Shown piece by piece: positions 1-7,146 of a DNA stretch of 16,530 bases. The notes below the pieces were generated by a model. That model searched no databases, was not told where the DNA came from, and saw nothing but the letters and a program-made list of their open reading frames with translations. Source of the DNA: Podochytrium sp. JEL0797. Lineage: Eukaryota; Chytridiomycota; Chytridiomycetes; Chytridiales; Chytriomycetaceae. The stretch is from assembly GCA_027596195.1 (NCBI GenBank), contig JADGJG010000565.1, positions 1 through 16,530 on the forward strand, read 5' to 3'. Made by a program: the position numbers and the translations under genes. How positions within the stretch are numbered: the stretch's first letter is position 1; each line of letters opens with the position of its first letter.

Positions 1-58
1 CTCGGCCCGCGGCTTTGAGCCACAGCGCACTGATAACGGAGCCCCCCCCCCCCCTCTC

Positions 59-86
59 GGGTTTGCAGTGACGAACGCGTTCAAAT
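59..86 (+). pseudogene. Fragment of a SAM-domain exon from the LRR-SAM receptor family
   Basis: On the plus strand, codons 59-85 read GFAVTNAFK, followed by T and a splice-donor-like gtgaga. The second SAM domain of the large receptor (minus strand, about 7424-7451) encodes the same nine residues and is followed by a donor at the same place. Over the 38 bases compared, 32 match; the three differences inside whole codons are all synonymous third-position changes. A run of 13 C (42-54) lies just upstream, and no continuation of the SAM fold can be read on either side. It is either a leftover of a duplicated receptor gene or the edge of a paralog lying mostly outside the window. The homology is convincing; whether it is expressed is unknown. 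Confidence 0.55.
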
Positions 87-224
87 GTGAGAGTTCACTA
101 GATTCCTCACATAAAACTTGCAGTTGTCGGTTCCATACGTATTTTTCTCATCTCCTTCCTCCCATCCTCTGTTTGAACGGAGACAAAATCAAAACCAAAA
201 AAAAGCGAAAATCAATCAAACAAA

Positions 225-230
225 TTTATT
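225..230 (-). terminator. Probable poly(A) signal of asparagine synthetase
   Basis: The minus strand reads AATAAA about 63 nt past the TAA/TGA-class stop of the asparagine synthetase gene, a normal distance for a fungal 3' UTR. The rest of 87-292 is A/C-rich on the plus strand and shows no other gene. Confidence 0.5.
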
Positions 231-292
231 CTCAACCTCAAACCTCAACAAGTACCCCATCCACTCCCCCTCACCAACCACCTCCTCATCCC

Positions 293-2822
293 TTAAACCT
301 TGGCCTTCTTAGCAGCCTTCCCTCCCTCTCCATTCCCACCCTTGTTCTTCTTCTTTCCCTTCTTGCCCGCAGGAGCAGCAGCAGCCGCCACCCCATTCTC
401 CTTCACCTCCCCTTCCTCCCCTTCCTTCTTCTCATAAGCAGCCACATGCGCCTTCTGCGCTCTCCCCGACGGATCCTCAGGACACCCCCAATCCCCCCTC
501 GGAATCCACCTCACAACACTCTCCAAACACGCACGTTGCGGGAACAATTTCTCAAAACACCGACGATACCACACACCCTCCTTCGTCGTCGGGCTATCCT
601 CCTTGTAAATCCACCCGTTCTTGACCCGCTCAAACTCCACATCCGAAACCACCTTTTCGGCCGTGTCCTTCAATCCGTCGATCCAGCTGTACCCTACACC
701 GTCCGAGAACTGCTCCTTCTGGCGCCAGAGGATTTCGTCAGGGAGGTACGGCAACACCGAATCCGCAACAAAGTACGCAGGGTTGCTCAAGTCGCTTGGC
801 TTCGTAACCCCCGCCTTCTTTTGCAGAGCGCGAATCTTGGCAACATCAAACGCCATTCGGACAACGTGTTTCTCCATTTTTTGTCCATACGGGCTCTTGG
901 CGCCGGAAAGTTTGCGTTCAGCAGGGATCTGGAGCATCGAGACGTCCAAGAAGGCCTTGTCGAGGAAGGGCACGCGGGCTTCGAGGCCCCAAGCCATGGT
1001 GGACTTGTTGGCGCGGAGACAGTCGGAGGTGTGGAGGTTTTGGATGCGCGTGATGCATTCGTGGTGGAGGGATTGGGCATCGGGAGCAGAGTGGAAGTAG
1101 AGGTAACCTAATGAAAATGCGGGTCAGTTTGCCGTCGATGCCACTGCAAAGACCCCCAAAAACAAACTCACCAGCATAAATCTCATCAGCCCCCTCCCCA
1201 GACAACACCATCTTAACACCCATCGCCTTGATCTTGCGACTCAACAGCCACATGGGTGTGGACGCACGGACCGTGGTGACATCGTAGGTTTCCAAGTGCG
1301 AAATCACGTCACTGATAGAGTCGAGCCCTTCTTGGACCGTGAACGTGTATTCGTGGTGAACGGTCTTCAAAAAGTCGGCAGCACGGCGCGCGGCGGCCAA
1401 GTCGGGGCTCCCTTCGAGACCGATGGAGAAGGAGTGGAGACGGGGCCAGGCGGAGGCGTGGGAAACAGCGGCTGTTGGTTTTTTTCTCAAGTCAGCCAAT
1501 TGCAGCTCAAAAAGCACGCAAAAAATGAAATGCTCACACTTTGCATCATCCCCATCCTCACTCTTCGCATCCTCCGACATGACACGCATCGCAATCGACG
1601 AAATCAAACTCGAATCCAACCCGCCCGACAACAAAACCCCAAACGGAACATCAGACATCAATCTCTTCTTGACACTCATCTCAAGCGTGGTTCTGAGAGC
1701 TCCATACATTTCCAACTCCTCCTTGGCACTTTGTTGAGGAGCCGGGGCGTCAACGGCAGGGATGCCGTTGGCAATGTGGCTGTACCACTTCGGGTTGTAG
1801 TATTGGGTCGTCTTTTGGGTTTCGGAGTCGTAAAAGTGGCCGGGGGGGAAGGCAATGACGCGGTCGCATTCGTCGTGGAGAGATTTCATCTCGGAAGCGA
1901 ACCAAACCTATCAGTGGGGAGGGGGAAGGCCGTCCGTTAGTATGCGCTACTTCCACCAACTTTCTAGTCCAATCAAAGTATCCCAATCCCAAAACGCCGC
2001 GATTCGAACTCAAATTGAGAAACCAAAAGTCACGCCTTCCAGGTCGAACGAATCATCACATTCGCCTTGCGCGCGTGAAAAGCAAAACTCTTTCCATCAA
2101 CTTACCGAGTTGTCAGCGTACCGCCATCCCTGGTACAAAGTGGTGATCCCGATCGGGTCTCTCGCCGCAATGTACTTGTCCTTCTTGGCATCGTAGAGAA
2201 TGAAGGAGAACATTCCATCGAGGAGAGAAACGAAATCGGTGCCCATTTCCTCGTACTAGAGCGAAAAACGCAACCCACAGATGTCAAAACAAAGACCAAA
2301 CCAAACCCGCGCAGAGGGAAACCTTCTTCTTACCAGGTACAAGATGACTTCACAATCAGAGTGGGTCTTGAAGACGTGCTTCTTCTTGAGAGACTTGCGC
2401 AGGGACACGTGGTTGTAGATTTCTCCGTTGACGGCGAGAATCACAGTCTCATCGGCATTGGTAAGTGGCTGGGCACCCGAGTCTGGGAGAGATCAAAGCA
2501 AAATGAGCGGTTAGTGCCTTGACTTCAGTAGCGGTACATTCATCGGATCCTAGATAACGGGTGATAGGGGACATTGGAACCAAACACGCACCCACGCCGA
2601 CAATAGCAAGACGCTCATGGCAAAGAATGTTGTTGTTGTGCTGCTTGACTCCGCTCCAGTCGGGTCCGCGGTGGCGGATTCTGTTTATGATCAAGTGAGA
2701 ACGGGTATCAGTGGGATTCCAACGGAAAGCTGATCACGGCACCTTTTCGAAAGGGCAATGGCTCTTTCTCTGAATGCCTCGTCGCGCGCATCAAAGCCAA
2801 AGGCTCCAAAGATTCCACACAT
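293..2822 (-). CDS. ASN1: Asparagine synthetase (glutamine-hydrolysing)
   Basis: Makes asparagine from aspartate, glutamine and ATP in the cytosol. Exons on the minus strand: 2822-2743, 2680-2592, 2482-2334, 2255-2106, 1907-1538, 1471-1172 and 1107-293, with introns of 62, 109, 78, 198, 66 and 64 bp, all GT-AG. They join to 1953 nt, or 650 residues. The start is fixed because MCGIF places Cys2, the amidotransferase nucleophile, at the mature N-terminus; the in-frame upstream ATG would bury it. Glutaminase landmarks are [11 protein letters not shown] (27-37), ERLAIV (49-54), NGEIYNH (75-81) and SDCE (98-101). The synthetase PP-loop is SGGLDSS (250-256), followed by [29 protein letters not shown] and EARVPFLD. 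The sequence is closest to yeast-type Asn1 (about 572 residues). It is longer because of an extra segment near residues 465-485 and a Gly/Ala/Lys-rich tail after about residue 595. It is transcribed divergently from the dehydrogenase gene. Confidence 0.96.
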
Positions 2823-3025
2823 GTTGTTGGTGAGAGAAAGTGATTCGGAAAGTGATTTTTTTTTGGCGAAGATCCGAAGGCGGGTTCGAAGAATTGGCGG
2901 TGATGTCATTTCACACCAAGTGTGATATGGCAATTGATATTTATCGCATTAATAACCCTCTTAGATTATTCTTTTCTGCCAACTTCTTCTCTCCCTCCTC
3001 ATCCTTAATTTGGGAAGAGAAAAAA
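2823..3025. promoter_or_regulatory. Shared divergent promoter of ASN1 and the dehydrogenase
   Basis: Only 203 bp separate the two start codons, so both promoters must lie here. Visible elements are TGATGTCA (2901-2908), which resembles a bZIP/CRE-type site, and directly after it a perfect inverted repeat TCACAC-CAA-GTGTGA (2911-2925). The half nearer the dehydrogenase (about 2926-2980) is AT-rich. Yeast ASN1 is controlled by the bZIP factor Gcn4, but TGATGTCA is not the canonical Gcn4 site, so assigning a factor would be speculation. Confidence 0.5.
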
Positions 3026-4129
3026 ATGCCCAGTCTATCGCAAGTGGCGCTTGTCGTGGTGTGTGTCCCTCCTTCCCTTCCAGTTATTCCCTAATGTTTC
3101 ACCAGGGCGCATCGCGCGGTATCGGCGCCCATATTGCCCTTGCCCTTGCCGCCGATGGCGCCACAGTCGTCGTTTCCTCGCGCAAACCAAGTCCAACCGA
3201 AAAGCCAGATTCCACCACCCCCCCATCCCTCAACTCGCCAAAATCAACAATCTACTCCGTATCCTCCTTAATCAACAGCAAAGGATTGCCTGGAAAAGCC
3301 TTCCCCATCGAATGCGATGTTTGTGACGACAAAGACATCGAATCCCTCATCAAACAGACCATGACCCAGTTTGGACGCATCGACACGGTAGTGTACAATG
3401 CGGGTGCGATCCATTGGGGAAAAGTCGCCGAAACACCCTTCAAGAAGTAAGACGCGCGGTGACCTGTCAAAAAAGCAACCCATAACCCACTTTGTTAAAA
3501 TCAGATTCCAACTCATGAATCGCGTCAACGCCGTTGGTCTTTACAAAGTCGTCGATACGGTCCTTCCCATATTCACCGCCGCCAAGAGCGGGAGATTCCT
3601 CGTCGTCAGTCCGCCCATTTACTCGCGCTTTTTCCGCGGCAAGACAGCTTACGCGATGGGAAAAGTGGCCATGACTGTGCTCACCAACGGATTGGGAATG
3701 GATTTCGACGAATTGAATAAGGTCAACGGGGGGCCAGGTGGACTCGCCATCACGAGTTTGTGGCCAGCCACGGCCGTGCAGAGCGCAGTGACCGAAGTCA
3801 AGAATATCCCCCTCGAGCATTTGAGACATGCCAGTATTTTTGCTGATGCTGTTGTCGGAATTTGCAATGGTACGACCCGTTGTTTTTGTTGTGATTGTTG
3901 ACACCTCTTCTCCCCCTCCGCTTCACCAGAACCCGCTTCAAAAGTGAACGGACTCGCCCTCATTGACGAAGACTACCTACGCGAGTTTAAAGGAGTTTCT
4001 GACTTCAAAAAGTACCAGTTGTCTCCTGGGATCGAGCCGACGCGGATGATGCCGAAAAAATTTCCGTCGTTGCTGGTGGAAGAGCAAGAGGATCGCGGAT
4101 TCTCTGTCTCAAGCAAGTCCAAGCTGTGA
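3026..4129 (+). CDS. Short-chain dehydrogenase/reductase, HSDL2-like
   Basis: An NAD(P)-dependent oxidoreductase of the classical SDR fold; the substrate is not evident. Exons 3026-3058, 3106-3446, 3505-3869 and 3930-4129, with introns of 47, 58 and 60 bp, give 312 residues. The start ATG is followed by MPSLSQVALVV, the first Rossmann strand. The dinucleotide loop is GASRGIG (12-18), with Val where most SDRs have Thr before the first Gly. Further landmarks are YNAG (108-111), Asn134 in MNRVNAVG, catalytic Ser160 in VVSPP, and Tyr174 and Lys178 in the Y-A-M-G-K motif. The S-P-P pattern, the LWPAT segment and the C-terminal LIDEDYLRE block resemble the SDR domain of hydroxysteroid dehydrogenase-like protein 2; there is no SCP2 domain. 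A Ser/Pro/Thr-rich insert of about 25 residues (39-65) is unusual. HSDL2 relatives are often peroxisomal, but the terminal SKL reads S-K-S-K-L, a fitting PTS1 signal. Confidence 0.92.
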
Positions 4130-4265
4130 TATAAAATGAGTTAAATAAAATGTCAAAACGCGTATTGTGTTGCGTTTTGTGTTCAAGGAATGCCCGCTTC
4201 AGGAAGCCTCACCAAGAATGAAACATCGCTCGTTGAAGAGCAAGAGGATCGCGGATTCTCTGTCT
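4079..4265 (+). repeat. 31-bp perfect direct repeat at the dehydrogenase 3' end
   Basis: The same 31 bases, beginning gaagagcaag and ending tctctgtct, occur at 4079-4109 inside the last exon and again at 4235-4265, 156 bp downstream. Both copies can be read in the frame EEQEDRGFSV. Flanking bases are only weakly similar. Confidence 0.9.
4144..4149 (+). terminator. Probable poly(A) signal of the dehydrogenase gene
   Basis: AATAAA lies 15 nt past the TGA stop at 4127-4129. It is close but plausible for a compact fungal 3' end. Confidence 0.45.
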
Positions 4266-4300
4266 TACGACGCCACAAACGCGTTTCGTATCACATATAA
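4190..4300 (+). other. Small ORF carrying the duplicated dehydrogenase C-terminal segment
   Basis: An ATG-to-TAA ORF of 36 residues in which residues 14-25 read LVEEQEDRGFSV, matching the dehydrogenase C-terminal region (L-V-E-E-Q-E-D-R-G-F-S-V), after which the sequences diverge. It lies beyond the dehydrogenase poly(A) signal, in the 303-bp space between two convergent genes. It could be an exon-fragment duplication, an unused alternative last exon, or a relic of a former tandem paralog. Nothing shows that it is translated. The rest of 4301-4432 is AT-rich 3' flank of the two genes. Confidence 0.3.
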
Positions 4301-4387
4301 GAGTGGCGATGCGGTTTTTCAGAGAAAAGGGGCACACCAATGCGGCATGGGATTGAGACAAACAGACATATTAGAACTGATCACTGA

Positions 4388-4393
4388 TTTATT
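4388..4393 (-). terminator. Probable poly(A) signal of the small LRR-SAM receptor
   Basis: The minus strand reads AATAAA 40 nt past the TAA stop at 4435-4433. Confidence 0.45.
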
Positions 4394-4432
4394 TGAAAAA
4401 AATAAAATATATACAATTTTCATATCCTGCAT

Positions 4433-6092
4433 TTACGCTGCGTTGAGAACCCCAATGTAAGCTGGTGGAGCATCTCCTTGCACTTGAGCACCAGTCTGAG
4501 TCAACTGCGACACACTGCCAAAATTGGCAAACAGCTCACAGATTTGATGTGCCAACGAAACCCGGCTGCTCCCAATCTTGAACTGGGACGTGAGAATATG
4601 CAAACATCCATCTTCAGTGGCACTCATCATTTTCAAGAATATCCCGTCGCAATTGTGATCTAAAATCAATATTTCAGTCTCCTTTACAAAGTCAAAAAAA
4701 ATATTACCTCTGAAACTGGCAACAACCTCCTCTTCACACTGCAACCTCTTCAACCAACTTCCCACTTCTTCTGTGCTCCAAAATTCAGGAGAGTTTGAAT
4801 CCATCTGGGTTTTTTTCAAACAGTCCTGAGCACTTGACCCTTCTTGCTCCAATGCATCAAACAATCTCAACTTCCGATCAATGTTCACTTGCTGTGTCAA
4901 ACCTGTGAAGATCACTCGCTGTTCCTCCATCTCAACCACAGCGTCTTGAATGGGAATCATTTCCTCAGGAGAAATCATCAATGCTGCAGAATCAATTCCA
5001 GGCGAGGGAAGTAGAGGGGGGGAAAGTTGCGGCGACTTGTGTTCCCTCTCACGCCGGCACAGATAAAATACAAGGAAACCAAGAAGGCAAACAGCAGCCA
5101 AGCCACCCGCAACCCCTCCAGCAAGCGCAGCAGTTGATACAGGTTGCGATGGAGCTGAGGCAGATGGTGTTGTAGTTGTGGAAGACAATGACGAAGATGA
5201 CGCCGCACTACAGCTGGCTGCATTCGTGACCCCATAACTGGCGGCATTGTTGAAGCAGTTTCCACTCAACCACCTTCATACAAAGGTTTCAGTTGCGTTT
5301 TCGTTTTTTTGTCAGAATCAACTTAAAAAAACTCACTGGGGTACTAAGTGGAAGCCTGAAGGAAGATTCGGAATGTCTCCCGTCAATTGGTTGGATGAAA
5401 CGTCCCTAAAGTGATCTCAGGTTCTTGTGGTGGCGCAAAACGGGACTTACAGATTCACCAACGTGGGAGGAAGGGGTGGAATGGACCCACTGAACATGTT
5501 GCTTGTAGCGACAAATTGTTGGAGAACAGGAGGAAGGGAAGGAATTGGGCCAGTCAGTTGGTTCCCAATGTCCAAATTTCTGGTTGGCCAAGATTAGATA
5601 GGTGCTTCAATATTTCATGGAACTCACAGGTAAGTCAGAGTGGAAGGAAGAGTTGGCAGCATGCCAGAGAATTGATTGTCGTAAAAGTCCAGTGCAATGA
5701 GACCAGAAGGCAAGGGTGGAATCGTGCCAATCATTTTAGTGCACCGGCTAATCCTATTTTTGATCCTCCATGAGACAAGCCAAAAATACTTGCAGCACTT
5801 ACAGATATTGCATCCCCTGTGGGAAGAAGGGAGGAAGAATCGTGCCTGTTAAGCTCGTAAAATCAGACACGTTAATGTTTACAATCGCGCCAGAGCTATC
5901 GCATCCGACGAAAGCTCCACCACAACATGCAGTGGGGCTTGGAAACACAATTGGCCAGACTCGGTGCATTTGCTGGCATTCCGTTTCCGGGTTTGTGATG
6001 GACGCAGTAGTTGGCGCGGGAGAGGCGGACGATTGGGTTGTGGAAAAGATTGCAGTCACAAAGAAGATGACACGAGCTATATTGAACGACAT
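4433..6092 (-). CDS. LRR transmembrane receptor-like protein with a cytoplasmic SAM domain
   Basis: Predicted single-pass surface protein; ligand and partners unknown. Exons on the minus strand: 6092-5803, 5753-5628, 5579-5451, 5405-5337, 5273-4708 and 4659-4433 (introns 49, 48, 45, 63 and 48 bp). They total 1407 nt, or 468 residues. Order of parts: signal peptide (about 1-18); Cys-rich N-cap with C-Q-Q-M-H-R-V-W and a Cys-Cys pair (39-64); about five LRRs of 21-23 residues (97-205), of N-Q-L-T-G-x-I-P-x-L-P type; C-cap GNCFNNAASYGVTNAASC (209-226); Ser/Thr/Pro stalk; membrane span (about 254-276) followed by CRRERE; cytoplasmic region; SAM domain (about 369-440, starting F-W-S-T-E-E-V); C-terminal DAPPAY. 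LRR introns all fall in phase 2 at the first residue of a repeat. The first LRR is degenerate. No kinase domain is present. It is a close paralog of the large receptor next door, which repeats this layout. Confidence 0.84.
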
Positions 6093-6126
6093 GATTGAGA
6101 AGATTGGCCGGAATACCTTTCATGCA

Positions 6127-6134
6127 TATATATA
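6127..6134 (-). promoter_or_regulatory. TATA-like element upstream of the small receptor
   Basis: A run of TATATATA lies about 35 bp upstream of the ATG, inside a ~115-bp stretch (6093-6208) that the large receptor lacks between its ATG and the conserved upstream block. If it is a true TATA box the 5' UTR would be almost absent, so it may instead be plain AT-rich leader. Confidence 0.25.
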
Positions 6135-6208
6135 CGTATTTTGTTTCTTATTCATTGGAGTTTGCCAAGGGTGGAAATGGGTGAACTCTAGGCTGAACTT
6201 GAAAGTTG

Positions 6209-6340
6209 GCCCAATTCTCGCGAGATTCTGTGAAAATGAACGAAATCATTCGGACACATCTGTCCATTCCCCTCATTCATTTATTGAAAAACTCCAGGTG
6301 AACTGTTCATTCGATACGGTTTTTTTAAACTTTCTTCACC
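6209..6340 (-). promoter_or_regulatory. Conserved upstream block of the receptor family, copy 1
   Basis: This block aligns along its length with 10688-10820 upstream of the large receptor. Shared landmarks in plus-strand order are gagattctgtg, catgaac/aatgaac, GGACA-N4-TGTC, attccc, tattga, and tgaactrttcattcgatacg. In this copy the dyad is the perfect inverted repeat GGACA-CATC-TGTCC (6252-6265). Non-coding conservation between two otherwise diverged paralogs suggests shared transcriptional control, though recent duplication alone could also explain it. Confidence 0.6.
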
Positions 6341-6539
6341 CGCCCCCCCTTTTTATAAAAATTTCCAAGCTGATGAGTATACCGTCAAAGCAACGCGCGA
6401 GGATCGGTGAAACGGGGGAGGGGACAAGAATCTCATTAGTCGTCAAATTCGCAAACGCGTCGCTCGAAAACCGCGACATTTCAAGCGCTGTAATCCCAGG
6501 AATCGACCGCGCATCGTCCTCCTCCGAGTCCCCACCCGT
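6336..6539 (-). other. Unexplained open frame adjoining the ECM29 fragment
   Basis: The minus strand is open for 67 codons (ACG at 6539 to the stop at 6338-6336) with no ATG at its head. The first part is acidic (G-D-S-E-E-D-D-A-R) and its codons end often in G or C, like the real exons here. It joins the ECM29-like sequence abruptly at about 6542 and is in a different frame from it. It matches nothing else in the window. The 3' part overlaps the conserved receptor upstream block and is unlikely to be coding. It may be an exon relic from another locus; I do not recognise it. Confidence 0.25.
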
Positions 6540-6542
6540 CTT

Positions 6543-6982
6543 CGAGGTCGGGTTGGTTCAAATCGGACGCGGGCGACAGAATACCCTGATACGCTGTGAG
6601 CTAATTCCCATCGGGTGTGCTCCCCAGGGTCCTTCTTGGAACAACGCGGTATCCCTCGTCACACTCTGCGGCTCAGTTTTCTTGCTCTCCGTGAAGGTTG
6701 ACATAAGGAATTAAAGAGCGAGGCTTTGATGGTGGCGACCCCGAGCTCATACACGAGTCCGACTTTACTCGCAACTTCCTGAGTAAATTCGTCGCGGTCG
6801 TTGACGAGGTTCGAGAAGGCTGTGTGAATCTTGGGCAAGTTTTTCTCGCACCAAAAAATAGCAACCCCCCCCCCAACTCTCATGAAAATCAAACCCCACA
6901 ATACCTTAACCTGCTCCATCCCTCCACAAAACGTAACCAAAGAAATAACCAACACAAACCGCCTGCTTTTGCACAGGCGGAA
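6543..6982 (-). pseudogene. Inverted partial copy of ECM29 (exon 9 end, intron 9, exon 10 start)
   Basis: The minus strand aligns continuously with ECM29 plus-strand bases about 15520-15968. It keeps the end of exon 9 (F-C-G-G-M-E-Q-V-K), a 60-bp intron at the same place (6904-6845, GT-AG ends kept but its body diverged), and then KNLPK, HTAFSNL, RDEFTQEVASK and GLVYELG. Two residues are missing or merged at the SKGIG site by a 3-nt deletion (about 6765). A 1-nt loss at about 6700-6715 throws the frame off; downstream the DNA still follows ECM29 through the D-L-N-Q-P-D-L codons. The retained intron shows copying at DNA level, not through mRNA. There is no start and no continuation on either side, so it is a broken duplicate. 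Confidence 0.86.
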
Positions 6983-7146
6983 AACACACAGAGCACAGGA
7001 GGGAATTCTGAGAAGAGAAAAAGTGCGAAATGATTGTAAAAAAAAGAAATAAAAGAAACAAACATATTCTTATTGGAAAATGGTTACAAAACGCAGGAAA
7101 TTAGAAGAAAGTGAGGCCAACCAACACGAAGCAATTCAAAATCAAA

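Noticed and set aside
68..1111. Plus-strand ORF of 347 codons at the left end
   Set aside because: It begins with GTG and is mostly antisense to asparagine synthetase exon 7, whose conserved protein is on the minus strand. Only the first few codons (SAM fragment) have meaning.
2823..2933. Longer N-terminus for asparagine synthetase
   Set aside because: It would place residues before the catalytic Cys2 of MCGIF, which must be exposed at the N-terminus.
5770..6714. Plus-strand ORF of 314 codons
   Set aside because: It runs antisense through receptor exon 1, the conserved upstream block and the ECM29 relic, which are three unrelated elements, so it is a chance open frame.
6960..6981. Hairpin CCGCCTG-N8-CAGGCGG as a terminator or RNA element
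   Set aside because: It lies at the edge of the ECM29 relic, where the parent has nearly the same bases as coding sequence, so it arose by a couple of substitutions.
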